A DNA stretch of 64,000 nucleotides, taken from the NCBI GenBank assembly GCA_025517565.1, contig JAOPKD010000006.1, positions 62,001 to 126,000 of the forward strand, written 5' to 3'. Of this stretch, positions 51,234-61,407 are shown in pieces. Both the position numbers and the translations under genes were made by a program. This DNA is from Halapricum hydrolyticum. Its GTDB lineage: Archaea; Halobacteriota; Halobacteria; Halobacteriales; Haloarculaceae. Every line of letters begins with the position of its first letter. The stretch's first letter is position 1. The notes below the pieces were generated by a model that made no database searches, was not told where the DNA came from, and saw nothing but the letters and a program-made list of their open reading frames with translations.

Positions 51234-51258
51234 GCTGATTGAATAATCATTCAGCAGC
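51234..51258. promoter_or_regulatory. AT-rich inverted repeat upstream of the degraded gene
   Basis: gctg/cagc and tgaat/attca arms surround aatc (51234-51258). On the minus strand the core is attattcaat, about 25 bp before the ATG at 51220. The sequence therefore combines a TATA-like core with operator-like symmetry. The rest of the 189-bp gap up to 51409 holds no recognised feature. Confidence 0.4.
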
Positions 51259-51408
51259 CTGAAAAGGATTTCGACGACCACCTTTTTCCCGTTCGGGTCG
51301 CCGTCGGCGACCGCTCACGGCAAAAACGTGGGCGAAAAAGGCCGCGACTCCTTGCAGTCGTCGCGGTGAAACGCCTCTCTCCGCTCGGCGTATGCTCGCT
51401 GCAGCAGG

Positions 51409-52032
51409 CTACTCTTCGGGGACATCCGCAACAGTCGTAATCGCGCGTGGGCTTCCCGGTCGAGCCTGCTGAATGTGGTGTTCGAACTCCTCGAAGCCAG
51501 CTTCCCGGAACATACGGTCGGCCTCTTCCTCGTCGTAGAACAGCATGATCGCGTCGGCGAGCTTCTGGAAGACGGTGTTGGTGGGGTAGTCGGGGCCGAC
51601 GATCAGAACCTTCCCACCGGGTTTGACGACACGTCGACATTCCTCGAGCGCGTCGACCGGGTTGGGCCAGTACTCGATCGAACCGGACGACCAGACGACG
51701 TCGAAGGCGTCGTCCCGGTAGGGCAGGCGCTCGGCATCGCCGCGGGTGAACCGGACGGGACCGCTGCGGCCGAACTTCGCGTAGGCTTTCTCCAGCTGGT
51801 GGGGACTCTGATCGAGCCCGTAGACGGTCTCGACGTGCTGGAGCAGCCCCTCCGTGGCGAAACCGGTGCCACAGCCGACGTCCAGTACGCGCTCGTCACC
51901 GTCCAGTTCGAGCCAGCCGATGGCCTCGTCGCGCATCTCCTCGTTCCAGATGAAGGGGTTGATGCGGTCGTAGACCTGCGAGAGGTACTTGTAGAAGAGC
52001 CGTGCCCGACCCTTGTGTTCGAGGACGCCCAT
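51409..52032 (-). CDS. SAM-dependent methyltransferase (MPBQ/MSBQ-type, menaquinone C-methylation candidate)
   Basis: A 207-residue class I methyltransferase. Motif I is VLDVGCGTGFATEGLL, motif II region YGLDQSPHQLEKAYAK, then RGDAERLPYRDDAFDVVWS and LEECRRVVKPGGKVLIVGP. The N-terminus (ARLFYKYLSQVYDRINPFIW) matches the plant VTE3/archaeal quinone methyltransferase type. The window has no classical ubiE/menG, so this gene is the best local candidate for methylating demethylmenaquinone. This is inference; its substrate could be another quinone. It diverges from atpH. Confidence 0.75.
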   Translation of the reverse strand: MGVLEHKGRARLFYKYLSQVYDRINPFIWNEEMRDEAIGWLELDGDERVLDVGCGTGFATEGLLQHVETVYGLDQSPHQLEKAYAKFGRSGPVRFTRGDAERLPYRDDAFDVVWSSGSIEYWPNPVDALEECRRVVKPGGKVLIVGPDYPTNTVFQKLADAIMLFYDEEEADRMFREAGFEEFEHHIQQARPGSPRAITTVADVPEE

Positions 52033-52132
52033 CGAGCATCTGTTAGGACCAGGTCGTCATAATCCCCCGGATTTGACTGCGGACTTCGCAACTACCAAAT
52101 AGGCGGTCTTACAACGACCATACGACTAGACA

Positions 52133-52465
52133 ATGCCACGGGAACAGGTTCTCAGGGACATCAAAGCAGCCGAGGAAGAGGCGGACGAGATCGTCGCCAA
52201 CGCCGAGGCCGAGCGCGAGCAACGGATCGAGCAGGCGCGCGAGCGCGCCGAAGAGATCCGCAAGGAGGCTAGACAGGAGGCCGAAGAGATGGCCGAGCAG
52301 CGCCTGGCCGAGGCCCGTGCGGAGATCGAGGCCGAGCGCGATCGGATCGTCGAGGAAGGCGAAGAAGAGAGCGAGCGCCTCGAAGAGCGCGCCGAACAGC
52401 GGCTCGACGAGGTCGTCGACCACGTCGTGTCGCTGTTCGAGGAGGAGGTACATGCTCAGGCCTGA
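52133..52465 (+). CDS. atpH: A-type ATP synthase subunit H
   Basis: A 110-residue, highly charged coiled coil (EEADEIVANAEAEREQRIEQ; RIEQARERAEEIRKEARQEA) with no membrane span. It is the peripheral-stalk partner of subunit E in archaeal A-type synthases and is the first gene of the operon. AT-rich aaatag about 30-35 bp before the ATG could be the promoter core. It overlaps atpI by 14 bp. Confidence 0.88.
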   Translation: MPREQVLRDIKAAEEEADEIVANAEAEREQRIEQARERAEEIRKEARQEAEEMAEQRLAEARAEIEAERDRIVEEGEEESERLEERAEQRLDEVVDHVVSLFEEEVHAQA

Positions 52466-54680
52466 GCGGATGAGCCGGGTCTCGGTGACGGGATCCAAAC
52501 GCGTCATGGATGACGTGATCGAGGCCGTCCACGATCTCGATCTGCTGCACCTCAGCGATTACACCAACGAGATCGAAGGCTTCGAACCCGGCAATCCGCT
52601 CGAAGGCGCGGACGAGTACTCCGAGAAGCTCGTGACCGTCCGGGCTCTCAAGAGCACGCTGGGAATCGAGGACGACTACGAGGGTCCGACCCACGTCGTT
52701 ACCGACGAGGACCTCGAAGACGAACTCGAGGACGTCCGCCAGGAAGTCAACGCGCTGGACGACCGACACGAGGAGGCCCGGAGCGAACTCCGGTCGATCA
52801 GAGAGGACATCGAGCAACTCGAGTTCTTCGTCCAGCTCGGCATCGACCTCGATCTGCTCGGTGGCTACGACAGCCTCGAAGTCGCCGTCGGCGAAGGCGA
52901 TCCCGAAACTGTGACGGCGGCACTGGAAGAAAGCGAGATCGAGACCTTCGACGTCACGGCCGAGGGCGAGGCGATCGCCGTGTTCGCACATGTCGACGAC
53001 CCCGGTGCCCTCGAGGACGCGCTCGTTAGCGCGACGTTCAGCGAGGTCCCGATACCGGACGCGACTGGCGATCCAGCGGAGTATCTCAAGGATCGCCGAC
53101 ACCGCAAGCAACAGCTCGAATCGAAACTCAGTACCGTCGAGGACGAACTTGAGGATCTCAAGCTGAAGGTCGGTGGTTTCCTGCTGGCCGCCGAGGAGAA
53201 GCTAACGATCGCCGTCCAGAAACGGGAAGCGCCGCTGTCCTTCGCGACGACCGACAACGCGTTCGTCGCCGAAGGGTGGTTGCCGACAGCCGAGGTCGAC
53301 ACGCTCAGAGACGCAGTCGAAACGGCTGCCGACGGGACCGTCGAAGTCGAAGAGCTCGAACAGGCCGACTACGACGAAAACGGACATCCCGTGCACAGCG
53401 AAGACGTCGAGGACGAATCAGGCGACGGTCCTCCGGAGCCGTCGGGCAGCCGCGAGCCGGATCGGACGGACGGCCCGGTCGCAAGAGAACGCGCCGAGGA
53501 GGAGTCCGAGCGGACGGCCGCTGACGGCGGGTACGTCCCGCTCGGAAAAGACAGTCCGCCGACCGTCCAGGACAATCCTGAGGGGATCAAACCGTTCGAG
53601 GCTCTGGTCGAAGTGATCAACCGGCCGAAGTACACGGAACTCGATCCGACGGTGATCCTCTTTCTGACGTTCCCGACGTTCTTCGGATTCATGATCGGAG
53701 ACCTCGGGTACGGCCTCCTCTACATGGGTCTTGGGTACTGGCTGATGACGAGCTTCGACAGCGACGTGATCGCCAGCCTCGGCGGCATCGCGCTGTGGGC
53801 CGGCGGGTTCACCGCACTGTTCGGCATCCTCTACGGGGAGATATTCGGGCTTCACCAGCTCGGCGAGTTCGTCTGGAACGGCCATCCGCCGATCCACAAG
53901 GGGCTGCAGCCGGAGTACATCCGGTTCGCCAAAGCCTGGCTCCTGATCAGTATCATCGTGGGCGTGCTCCATCTCGTCGTGGGGCGCGTGTTCGATCTCT
54001 TCAATAATCTCCACCACGGCGTCCGGGAGGCGTTCCTCGAGAGCGGCCCCTGGATCCTGATGACCGTCGGGATCTGGCTGTGGGTGTTCAGCACGCACAT
54101 CAGCGGGCCGAAACCCGACTTCATGTTCGAGGTATTCAACACGGGCAGCGAGGCCGCGTTCAAGCTCGGCTTCGCCGGCTTCTCCGAAACCGTCGGGTTC
54201 GTCGGGCTCGGGATGCTCGCGGTCGGGTTCGTGCTCGGCGTCGTCGCCGAGGGCGGGATCGTGATCATCGAGAGCATCACGCAGGTGTTCGGCCACGTCA
54301 TCTCCTACACTCGGCTGGCGGCGGTCCTGCTGGCGAAAGCCGGCATGGCCCTGGCAGTGAACCTGCTGGTGTTTGGAGCCTACAAACACGACGGCGCGTT
54401 CCACTTCATCTTCTTCCAGGGAATGCCCGAGGAGACCGAGTGGATCATCTTCTCCGGCCTGGTCAACGCTGACGGTGCAGCCGCACTCGTCCTCGGAGTC
54501 CTCGCCGGGATCGTCATCCTCCTGCTCGGCCACCTGCTGGTCCTGTTGCTGGGTGTCACCAGCGCGGGCTTGCAGTCGATCCGTCTCGAGTACGTCGAGT
54601 TCTTCGGCAAGTTCTACGAGGGCGGCGGGGCAGTCTACAACCCGTTCGGACACGATCGAAACTACACCGTCGAAGAGTGA
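52452..54680 (+). CDS. atpI: A-type ATP synthase subunit I
   Basis: A 742-residue subunit a/I. The N-terminal half is soluble and helical and holds an acidic linker (residues about 310-380, HSEDVEDESGDGPPEPSGSR). The C-terminal half has about seven to eight membrane helices (FLTFPTFFGFMIGDLGYGLL onward), ending with the conserved VFGHVISYTRLAAVLLAKAG, which carries the essential Arg for proton translocation. It forms the proton half-channels. The ATG at 52452 is inside the end of atpH. The following 186-bp gap holds a separate promoter for atpK. Confidence 0.93.
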   Translation: MLRPERMSRVSVTGSKRVMDDVIEAVHDLDLLHLSDYTNEIEGFEPGNPLEGADEYSEKLVTVRALKSTLGIEDDYEGPTHVVTDEDLEDELEDVRQEVNALDDRHEEARSELRSIREDIEQLEFFVQLGIDLDLLGGYDSLEVAVGEGDPETVTAALEESEIETFDVTAEGEAIAVFAHVDDPGALEDALVSATFSEVPIPDATGDPAEYLKDRRHRKQQLESKLSTVEDELEDLKLKVGGFLLAAEEKLTIAVQKREAPLSFATTDNAFVAEGWLPTAEVDTLRDAVETAADGTVEVEELEQADYDENGHPVHSEDVEDESGDGPPEPSGSREPDRTDGPVARERAEEESERTAADGGYVPLGKDSPPTVQDNPEGIKPFEALVEVINRPKYTELDPTVILFLTFPTFFGFMIGDLGYGLLYMGLGYWLMTSFDSDVIASLGGIALWAGGFTALFGILYGEIFGLHQLGEFVWNGHPPIHKGLQPEYIRFAKAWLLISIIVGVLHLVVGRVFDLFNNLHHGVREAFLESGPWILMTVGIWLWVFSTHISGPKPDFMFEVFNTGSEAAFKLGFAGFSETVGFVGLGMLAVGFVLGVVAEGGIVIIESITQVFGHVISYTRLAAVLLAKAGMALAVNLLVFGAYKHDGAFHFIFFQGMPEETEWIIFSGLVNADGAAALVLGVLAGIVILLLGHLLVLLLGVTSAGLQSIRLEYVEFFGKFYEGGGAVYNPFGHDRNYTVEE

Positions 54681-54804
54681 CGCTGCCGGCAAGCCGTTTC
54701 GACGGCGATCGACCGGACTACTGCGGCGCGTTTTCCCACACGGCACGCCAGCCGTGGGTGAGTTCGATCGCGATAATCCAGTATATTCGGACGCTTTGGG
54801 AAGC

Positions 54805-54810
54805 TTTATA
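54805..54810 (+). promoter_or_regulatory. TATA-like element before atpK
   Basis: TTTATA lies about 57-62 bp before the atpK ATG at 54867. A start about 25 bp downstream would leave a leader of about 33 nt. The gap between atpI and atpK is by far the largest inside the operon; other junctions overlap or are very short. A separate promoter would let the multi-copy ring subunit be made in excess. Confidence 0.4.
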
Positions 54811-54866
54811 GGTTCGGTGGGGGGACTAACAACCGTTCGGAAACACGCGAACAGCGATATACACAC

Positions 54867-55142
54867 ATGATTCCGGAAACACTCGCACCACTGTTCGTCG
54901 TACTGCAAGAAAACGTAGCGGCCGCACCGGCGATCCCGGAGGGTGACTTCCAGCTCGGGATGGCGGCACTGGCAGTCGGGCTGGCCGCATTTGGCGCGGG
55001 ATACGCGGAGCGGGGCATCGGTGCCGCGGCCGTGGGGGCAGTCGCCGAGGACGACGATATGTTCGGTCGTGGGCTGATCCTCACGGTCATTCCCGAGACG
55101 CTCGTCATTCTCGCGCTGGTCGTCGTGTTCCTCACGCTGTAA
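54867..55142 (+). CDS. atpK: A-type ATP synthase proteolipid subunit K
   Basis: A 91-residue proteolipid. It begins MIPETLAPLFVVLQENVAAA and contains two membrane helices (about 28-52 and 66-90). The second has the ion-binding carboxylate in LILTVIPETLVILALVVVF (Glu). It makes the rotor ring. The gene has one hairpin unit, not the duplicated form found in some archaea. Confidence 0.92.
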   Translation: MIPETLAPLFVVLQENVAAAPAIPEGDFQLGMAALAVGLAAFGAGYAERGIGAAAVGAVAEDDDMFGRGLILTVIPETLVILALVVVFLTL

Positions 55143-55164
55143 CACCGGTATCCTCTGACCATTT

Positions 55165-55749
55165 ATGAGTCTCGACAGCGTCACAGAAGACATCAAAGAG
55201 CAGGCTCGCGCACGTGCGGAGGAGATTCGCTCCGACGCCGAGCAGCGGGCCGAAAGGATCGTCGAGGAGGCCGAGCAGGAGGCCGAGGAGATCCGCAGGC
55301 AAAAAGAGAGCGAGATCGAGCGGCAGATAGAACAGGAGCGCGAGCAGCGTCTCTCGAGTGGGAACCTGGAGGCGAAACAAAAACAGCTGGCCGCCCGTCG
55401 CCAGACCCTCGAGGAGGTTCGCGAGCGCGTCGAAGACGCGCTCGTCAATCTCGACGAGGAGACTCGCGAGGAGTTGACGCGGGAGCTGATCGAAGCGGCC
55501 ATCACGGAGTTCGAGGATGTCGAGACGGCCGAAGTGTACGGTCGTAGCGACGACGAGGCGCTGCTGACGTCGATCCTCGAGGAGTACGACAGCTTCGAGT
55601 ACGGCGGCGAGACCGACTGTCTCGGCGGCGTCGTCGTCGAGAGCGACGCGTCCAGGGTTCGGATCGACAACACGTTCGATTCGGTCCTCGAGGACGTCTG
55701 GCAGGAATCGCTTCGCGAAATCAGTGACGAACTGTTCGAGGAGCAATGA
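55165..55749 (+). CDS. atpE: A-type ATP synthase subunit E
   Basis: A 194-residue peripheral-stalk subunit. The N-terminal half is a long coiled coil (TEDIKEQARARAEEIRSDAE; EQEAEEIRRQKESEIERQIE). The C-terminal globular part (ETDCLGGVVVESDASRVRID) binds the A3B3 head. It starts 22 bp after atpK and overlaps atpC by 4 bp. Confidence 0.92.
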   Translation: MSLDSVTEDIKEQARARAEEIRSDAEQRAERIVEEAEQEAEEIRRQKESEIERQIEQEREQRLSSGNLEAKQKQLAARRQTLEEVRERVEDALVNLDEETREELTRELIEAAITEFEDVETAEVYGRSDDEALLTSILEEYDSFEYGGETDCLGGVVVESDASRVRIDNTFDSVLEDVWQESLREISDELFEEQ

Positions 55750-56822
55750 GCGCACAGTACGGCGGTCCGGCCGGTGAAGCGAGCAACTACGAATACGTGA
55801 CTGCGCGGGTCAGCGCCCGGCGTGCATCGTTGTTCGACGAGGACGACTACCGCAAACTCGTCCGGATGGGAACCGGTGAGATCGCCCGTTTCATGGAAGA
55901 GACGGAGTACGGACGGGAGATGAACGCTCTCGGTGCTCGCTACTCGGGCGTCGACCTCATCGAGTACGCGCTCAACCGCAACCTCGCGAAACACTTCAAC
56001 GACCTGCTGCGGTGGGCGACCGGGGAAGCGTACGACTACATCGCCCGGTACCTCCGGAAGTTCGACGCCTGGAACGTCAAGACGGCGCTGCGCGGGATCT
56101 ACTCCGAGGCCGGTGCTGACGCGATCCGGTCGGACTACATCCGGGCGGGCGAATTCGACGACGACCTGCTCGAACAGCTGGCGGTGGCTGACTCCGTCGA
56201 AGCGGCAATCGAGACCCTGGAGCAGACGATCTTTGCGGACGCCCTGCGCGAGGCGTACGACGATTACGAGGAGACGAACCTGCTCGTGCCGCTGGAAAAC
56301 GCGGTCGACCGGGTGTTCTTCGAAGACATCGACGAGGGGCTGCCGTCCCGCGTACAGGCAGACAGGGCGACGGAGCTGTATATCGAGTTCATCACCGCAG
56401 AGATCGATTTCAGCAACGTCCGCAACGCCCTTCGGCTGGCTCGCAGCGGGGCGGATATGGATCCTGCCGCGTACTTCATCGATGGCGGCCGGCTCTTCGA
56501 CGCCGAGGAGCTGCGCCAGCTCGTCGGTAATCGCGATCAGCTCGTCGAGCACATCCGCGAGAGCATCTACGGCGACGACCTCGCCGAGGCACTGACCGAA
56601 CTCGAAGAAAGCGACGACATCGTTCGCTTCGAGAACGTGCTCGACGCCGCGCTGCTGGCGTTCGCCGACCGGCTCGCGAACCGCTACCCGCCGTCGGTAT
56701 GTTCGGTCCTGTCGTACATTCTCGCCAAGGAGCGAGAGGTCGACAATATCCGGGCGATCGCGCGGGGCCGGGAAGCCGACCTCGCGCCCGAAGAGATCGA
56801 AACGGAGCTGGTGATGTTATGA
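55746..56822 (+). CDS. atpC: A-type ATP synthase subunit C
   Basis: A 358-residue all-helical subunit (V-ATPase d/AtpC family). Segments include YVTARVSARRASLFDEDDYR, LIEYALNRNLAKHFNDLLRW, LRKFDAWNVKTALRGIYSEA and NRYPPSVCSVLSYILAKERE. It joins the rotating central stalk to the proteolipid ring. It overlaps both atpE and atpF by 4 bp. Confidence 0.93.
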   Translation: MSAQYGGPAGEASNYEYVTARVSARRASLFDEDDYRKLVRMGTGEIARFMEETEYGREMNALGARYSGVDLIEYALNRNLAKHFNDLLRWATGEAYDYIARYLRKFDAWNVKTALRGIYSEAGADAIRSDYIRAGEFDDDLLEQLAVADSVEAAIETLEQTIFADALREAYDDYEETNLLVPLENAVDRVFFEDIDEGLPSRVQADRATELYIEFITAEIDFSNVRNALRLARSGADMDPAAYFIDGGRLFDAEELRQLVGNRDQLVEHIRESIYGDDLAEALTELEESDDIVRFENVLDAALLAFADRLANRYPPSVCSVLSYILAKEREVDNIRAIARGREADLAPEEIETELVML

Positions 56823-57154
56823 GCAAGGAAATCGCCGTCGTCGGCTCGCCGGACTTCACGACCGGGTTCCGCCTGGCAGGTGTTCGCAAGGCGGTCAGCG
56901 TCCCTGAAGACGAGATGAGTGCGGAATTAGACGAGACCGTCAAGGAGCAGCTCGAAAGCGACGACGTCGGTATTCTCGTGATGCACGACGACGATCTGGA
57001 GTATCTCTCTCGGGGCGTCCGTGAGGCGGTCCAGCAGAGCGTCGATCCAGTGTTGGTGACGCTCGGCGGCGGCACCGACAGCGGGAACCTGCGCGAACAG
57101 ATCAAACGAGCGATCGGTATCGACCTGATGGAGGAAGACGAACAGCAACTATGA
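56819..57154 (+). CDS. atpF: A-type ATP synthase subunit F
   Basis: A 111-residue CheY-like subunit. It begins [20 protein letters not shown], and [20 protein letters not shown] and [20 protein letters not shown] follow. It is part of the central stalk and may regulate rotation. The start overlaps the atpC stop by 4 bp and the end overlaps the atpA start by 4 bp. Confidence 0.92.
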   Translation: MSKEIAVVGSPDFTTGFRLAGVRKAVSVPEDEMSAELDETVKEQLESDDVGILVMHDDDLEYLSRGVREAVQQSVDPVLVTLGGGTDSGNLREQIKRAIGIDLMEEDEQQL

Positions 57155-58908
57155 GTCAAGGACAGACATCCGACGTCCGTGAAGACGGCGTCATCGAGAG
57201 CGTATCGGGCCCCGTCGTCACGGCGGACCTCGACGCCCGGATGAACGACGTGGTGTACGTCGGTTCGGAAGGGCTGATGGGCGAAGTGATCGAGATCGAA
57301 GGCGACGTGACGACGATCCAGGTGTACGAGGAGACCTCCGGCGTGTCGTCGGGCGAACCTGTCGAAACGACCGGGCAGCCGTTGACGGTTGATCTCGGTC
57401 CCGGGATGCTGGATTCGATCTACGACGGTGTCCAGCGCCCGCTACAGGTCCTCGAAGAGAAGATGAACAGCGCGTTCCTCGACCGCGGGGTCGACGCCCC
57501 GGGGATCGACCTGGACGAACTCTGGGAGTTCACTCCCGAAGTCGCGGAAGGCGACACTGTCGAGCCTGGCGACATCGTGGGAACCGTCCCCGAGACGCGG
57601 ACGATCGATCACAAGGTGATGGTTCCGCCCGATTACGAGGGCGGCGAGGTCGTCGAAGCCGAGTCCGGGAACTTCACCGTCGACGAGACGGTCGTCGAAC
57701 TGGACAACGGCGAAGAGATCACGATGCACCAGGAGTGGCCGGTCCGCCAGCAGCGTCCGGCCAGCGAAAAGCAGACGCCGACCGAACCGCTGGTGTCGGG
57801 CCAGCGGATCCTCGACGGGCTGTTTCCCATCGCGAAAGGCGGGACGGCCGCGATTCCGGGGCCGTTCGGTTCCGGGAAGACGGTGACCCAACACCAGCTC
57901 GCCAAGTGGGCCGACGCGGACATCGTCGTCTACGTCGGCTGTGGCGAGCGTGGTAACGAGATGACCGAAGTCATCGAGGACTTCCCGGACCTGGAAGACC
58001 CGACGACGGGTAACCCGCTGATGGACCGGACGACGCTGATCGCCAACACGTCGAACATGCCTGTCGCGGCCCGCGAATCGTCGGTGTACACCGGGATCAC
58101 CATCGCCGAGTACTTCCGCGACATGGGATACAACGTCGCGCTGATGGCCGACTCGACCTCGCGGTGGGCCGAGGCCATGCGCGAAATCTCCTCGCGACTG
58201 GAGGAGATGCCCGGCGAAGAGGGGTATCCCGCCTATCTCGCCGCGCGACTGGCGGAGTTCTACGAGCGTGCCGGCTACTTCGAGAACGTCAACGGCACCG
58301 AGGGATCGGTGTCGGTCATCGGGGCGGTTTCGCCGCCCGGTGGGGACTTCTCGGAGCCAGTCACCCAGAACACGCTACGGATCGTCAAGACGTTCTGGGC
58401 ACTGGACGCCGACCTCGCGGAACGGCGGCACTTCCCGGCGATCAACTGGACCGAATCCTACTCGCTGTATCGCGACCAGCTCGATCCGTGGTTCGAGGAG
58501 AACGTCGAGTCGGACTGGTCCGAGCAGCGCCAGTGGGCGATCGATACGCTCGACGAGGAAGCAGAACTCCAGGAGATCGTCCAGCTGGTCGGCAAGGACG
58601 CGCTGCCGGAGGACCAGCAGCTCACGCTTGAGGTCGCCCGGTACCTGCGTGAGGCGTGGCTCCAGCAGAACGCGTTCCACGACGTGGACACCTATTGCTC
58701 GCCGGAGAAGACCTACCGCATCCTCGGGGCGATCAAGACGTTCAACGACGAGGCCTTCGACGCGCTCGATGCGGGCGTACCAGTCGAAGAGATTACCGAC
58801 ATCGAGTCGCTCCCACGGTTGAACCGTATCGGCGTGCAGGAAGACTACAACGAGTTCGTCGACGAACTCGAGGAAGACATCGCGAGCGAACTCCGGGAGA
58901 TGTACTAA
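57151..58908 (+). CDS. atpA: A-type ATP synthase catalytic subunit A
   Basis: A 585-residue catalytic subunit with the P-loop GPFGSGKT at residues 237-244 (K243). [20 protein letters not shown] carries the catalytic Glu. The arginine-rich segment [20 protein letters not shown] is typical, and [20 protein letters not shown] and the C-terminal helical domain follow. The non-homologous insert after the N-terminal barrel (about residues 110-190) separates it from the F-type beta subunit. No intein is inserted. It starts inside the atpF stop. Confidence 0.96.
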   Translation: MSQGQTSDVREDGVIESVSGPVVTADLDARMNDVVYVGSEGLMGEVIEIEGDVTTIQVYEETSGVSSGEPVETTGQPLTVDLGPGMLDSIYDGVQRPLQVLEEKMNSAFLDRGVDAPGIDLDELWEFTPEVAEGDTVEPGDIVGTVPETRTIDHKVMVPPDYEGGEVVEAESGNFTVDETVVELDNGEEITMHQEWPVRQQRPASEKQTPTEPLVSGQRILDGLFPIAKGGTAAIPGPFGSGKTVTQHQLAKWADADIVVYVGCGERGNEMTEVIEDFPDLEDPTTGNPLMDRTTLIANTSNMPVAARESSVYTGITIAEYFRDMGYNVALMADSTSRWAEAMREISSRLEEMPGEEGYPAYLAARLAEFYERAGYFENVNGTEGSVSVIGAVSPPGGDFSEPVTQNTLRIVKTFWALDADLAERRHFPAINWTESYSLYRDQLDPWFEENVESDWSEQRQWAIDTLDEEAELQEIVQLVGKDALPEDQQLTLEVARYLREAWLQQNAFHDVDTYCSPEKTYRILGAIKTFNDEAFDALDAGVPVEEITDIESLPRLNRIGVQEDYNEFVDELEEDIASELREMY

Positions 58909-58910
58909 CC

Positions 58911-60317
58911 ATGCAGAAAGAATACAAGACGATCACGGAGATCAGCGGACCGCTGGTGTTCGCCGAAGTCGACGAGCCGGTCGGGTACAACGAGATCGTC
59001 GAGATCGAGACGCCGGACGGCCAGATCCGTCGCGGACAAGTGCTGGAGACGACCAGCGACCACGTCGCCATTCAGGTCTTCGAAGGGACGGGCGGTATCG
59101 ACCGGAAGTCGTCCGTTCGATTCCTCGGCGAGACGATGAAGATGAAGCTGACCGAGGACTTGCTCGGTCGCGTCCTGGACGGGTCGGGCCAGCCCATCGA
59201 CGGCGGCCCGGAGATCGAACCGGACAAGCGCGAAGATATCGTCGGCGAGGCGATCAATCCCTACTCCCGGGAGTACCCCGCGGAGTTCATCCAGACGGGC
59301 GTCTCGGCCATCGACGGGATGAACACGCTCGTCCGCGGCCAGAAGCTACCGATTTTCTCCAGTTCGGGACAGCCTCACAACGACCTGGCGCTGCAGATCG
59401 CCCGTCAGGCGACCGTCCCCGAAGAAGAGAAAGAGGGCGGCGAGTCGGAGTTCGCGGTGATCTTCGGCGCGATGGGGATCACCGCCGAAGAGGCCAACGA
59501 GTTCATGGACGACTTCGAGCGCACGGGCGCGCTCGAACGCAGCGTCGTCTTCATGAACCTCGCGGACGACCCCGCGACCGAGCGGACGCTTACCCCGCGG
59601 CTGGCGCTGACGACCGCGGAGTATCTGGCCTTCGAGAAGGGGTATCACGTCCTGACGATCCTGACGGACATGACCAACTACTGTGAGGCGCTGCGCGAGA
59701 TCGGGGCTGCCCGCGAGGAAGTTCCCGGTCGGCGTGGCTACCCCGGGTACATGTACACTGACCTCGCGCAACTGTACGAGCGGGCCGGCCGGATCAAGGG
59801 TCAGGATGGGTCGATCACCCAGATCCCGATCCTGACGATGCCGAGCGACGACATCACTCACCCGATCCCGGACCTGACCGGCTACATTACCGAGGGCCAG
59901 ATCATCATCGATCCGGACCTCAACAGCCAGGGTATCAAGCCGCCGATCAACGTGTTGCCCAGCCTCTCGCGGCTGATGGACGACGGGATCGGTGAGGGAC
60001 TGACCCGGGCCGATCACGCCGACGTCTCCGACCAGCTGTATGCTGCCTACGCAGAAGGTGAGGATCTGCGCGACCTCGTGAACATCGTCGGTCGCGAGGC
60101 CCTCTCGGAACGTGACAACAAGTACCTCGACTTCGCCGATCGCTTCGAAGCGGAGTTCGTCCAGCAGGGCTTCACGACTGACCGCGACATCGAAGAGACC
60201 CTGGAGATCGGCTGGGATCTGCTCAGCATGCTCCCGAAAGAGGAACTCAACCGCATCGACGAGGATCTCATCGAGGAGCACTACCGCGAGGACGAGTCGG
60301 TCGAAGTCGAAGCCTGA
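58911..60317 (+). CDS. atpB: A-type ATP synthase subunit B
   Basis: A 468-residue non-catalytic nucleotide-binding subunit. It starts [20 protein letters not shown], 2 bp after the atpA stop. The P-loop position reads [18 protein letters not shown], without the Lys of a true Walker A, as usual in B subunits. Conserved segments [40 protein letters not shown] and [20 protein letters not shown] are present. A T5 run at 60338-60342 may end the transcript. Subunit D (central stalk), which follows atpB in related genomes, is not in this window. Confidence 0.96.
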   Translation: MQKEYKTITEISGPLVFAEVDEPVGYNEIVEIETPDGQIRRGQVLETTSDHVAIQVFEGTGGIDRKSSVRFLGETMKMKLTEDLLGRVLDGSGQPIDGGPEIEPDKREDIVGEAINPYSREYPAEFIQTGVSAIDGMNTLVRGQKLPIFSSSGQPHNDLALQIARQATVPEEEKEGGESEFAVIFGAMGITAEEANEFMDDFERTGALERSVVFMNLADDPATERTLTPRLALTTAEYLAFEKGYHVLTILTDMTNYCEALREIGAAREEVPGRRGYPGYMYTDLAQLYERAGRIKGQDGSITQIPILTMPSDDITHPIPDLTGYITEGQIIIDPDLNSQGIKPPINVLPSLSRLMDDGIGEGLTRADHADVSDQLYAAYAEGEDLRDLVNIVGREALSERDNKYLDFADRFEAEFVQQGFTTDRDIEETLEIGWDLLSMLPKEELNRIDEDLIEEHYREDESVEVEA

Positions 60318-60574
60318 TCGTCCCGCACTGAACGCGCTTTTTCCGACGTTTCTCTCCGCCTGCCGACTGTGTAGGTCCGATATCTGCGAACGAATACCAC
60401 ACCCAACACATTGTGTCCTTCGTGAGCGTCGCGTCGCGAAACGGTCGATCGGTCGCGGGGCCGGACAGTCGTCGGTCTGCCAGCGTCGCGGACACGTACC
60501 GGCAAGCCGGTGACGGTTCCCAAACTATTGTGTCGTATCGATAATCCGGACCAGCCTATAGTATCTCGTGTACC
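60318..60574 (+). promoter_or_regulatory. bop upstream region
   Basis: This 257-bp gap has no gene. It begins with a T-rich stretch (T5 at 60338-60342, after the atpB stop). Its end has an AT-rich ataatc core at 60540-60546, about 30 bp before the bop ATG at 60575; a start there would leave a leader of only a few nucleotides. The tata at 60557-60560 is too close to the ATG to act as the promoter core. No Bat site is identified. Confidence 0.45.
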
Positions 60575-61348
60575 ATGGCACAAGGCAGCGAAGTCACATG
60601 GCTTTGGCTCGGCACAGCAGGCATGCTCCTGGGGATGCTGTACTTCATCGCCCGGGGATACAATGTCAAAGACAGTCGGCGACAGAAGTTTTACATCGTA
60701 ACGACGTTCATCGCGGCGATCGCGTTCGCCAATTACCTGGCGATGGCGACCGGGTTCGGCGTGATCGATCTCGCCGAATACCTCCCGCAAGACGCCGCGA
60801 TCCTCGACGGGAAAGAAGAGTTGTTGATCTACTGGCCGCGATACACGGACTGGATCCTGACGACGCCACTGTTGCTGTACGACCTGGCGTTGCTCGCGGG
60901 AGCGGACCGTAACACGATCGCGACGCTGGTCGGGCTGGACGTCATGATGATCCTGACCGGGCTGGTCGCGACGCTGACCGTCAACCCGATCGACTCCCTC
61001 GGCCTGAGCGTCGAGGCACACCGCCTGATCTGGTGGGGCGTCAGCACCGGCTTCTTCCTGGTGCTGATCTTCTACCTGTTCCGGGGCCTCTCGGAGAAGG
61101 CAGCCCAACTGTCGGGCAACACGAAGAGCACGTTCAACACCCTACGGTACATGATCGTCGGCCTGTGGTTCGTCTACCCGGTCTGGTGGTTGATCGGGAC
61201 CGAGGGCCTCGCAGTCGTCGGACTCCCCATCGAGACCGCCGGGTTCATGGTACTCGACCTGACAGCGAAGGTCGGGTTCGGGATCGTGCTCCTGCGCAGT
61301 CACAGCGTCCTCGACGACGCTGGCACGTCGACAGCGTCGGCCGCATAG
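60575..61348 (+). CDS. bop: Bacteriorhodopsin, light-driven proton pump
   Basis: A 257-residue seven-helix opsin. All residues of an outward proton pump are present: R89 with D92 as primary acceptor ([14 protein letters not shown]), T96, D103 as proton donor (LLLYDLALL) and D122 in helix D. E210 and E220 form the release group ([18 protein letters not shown]) and K232 is the retinal Schiff-base lysine ([14 protein letters not shown]). The Tyr before D103 and the [17 protein letters not shown] stretch resemble Haloarcula cruxrhodopsins. It stands next to the ATP synthase genes and is followed by crtY and brp, which make retinal. Confidence 0.97.
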   Translation: MAQGSEVTWLWLGTAGMLLGMLYFIARGYNVKDSRRQKFYIVTTFIAAIAFANYLAMATGFGVIDLAEYLPQDAAILDGKEELLIYWPRYTDWILTTPLLLYDLALLAGADRNTIATLVGLDVMMILTGLVATLTVNPIDSLGLSVEAHRLIWWGVSTGFFLVLIFYLFRGLSEKAAQLSGNTKSTFNTLRYMIVGLWFVYPVWWLIGTEGLAVVGLPIETAGFMVLDLTAKVGFGIVLLRSHSVLDDAGTSTASAA

Positions 61349-61407
61349 TCGTATAGAGTCGACGGGCGTTTCATCGCCCCGTTCGTATCGACGCCGGTCA
61401 CCACCCA

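Noticed and set aside
53418-56552. Very long open frame (over 1,000 codons) on the minus strand opposite atpI, atpK, atpE and atpC
   Set aside because: It is antisense to well-recognised ATP synthase genes; long antisense frames are common at this GC content and the translation has no family features.
52133-60317. V-type/F-type ATPase instead of an A-type synthase
   Set aside because: Order H-I-K-E-C-F-A-B, a B subunit without a Walker A lysine and a CheY-like F subunit are archaeal A-type features.
60557-60560. tata sequence as the bop promoter core
   Set aside because: It is only about 15 bp before the ATG, too close for the start of a transcript that includes the start codon.
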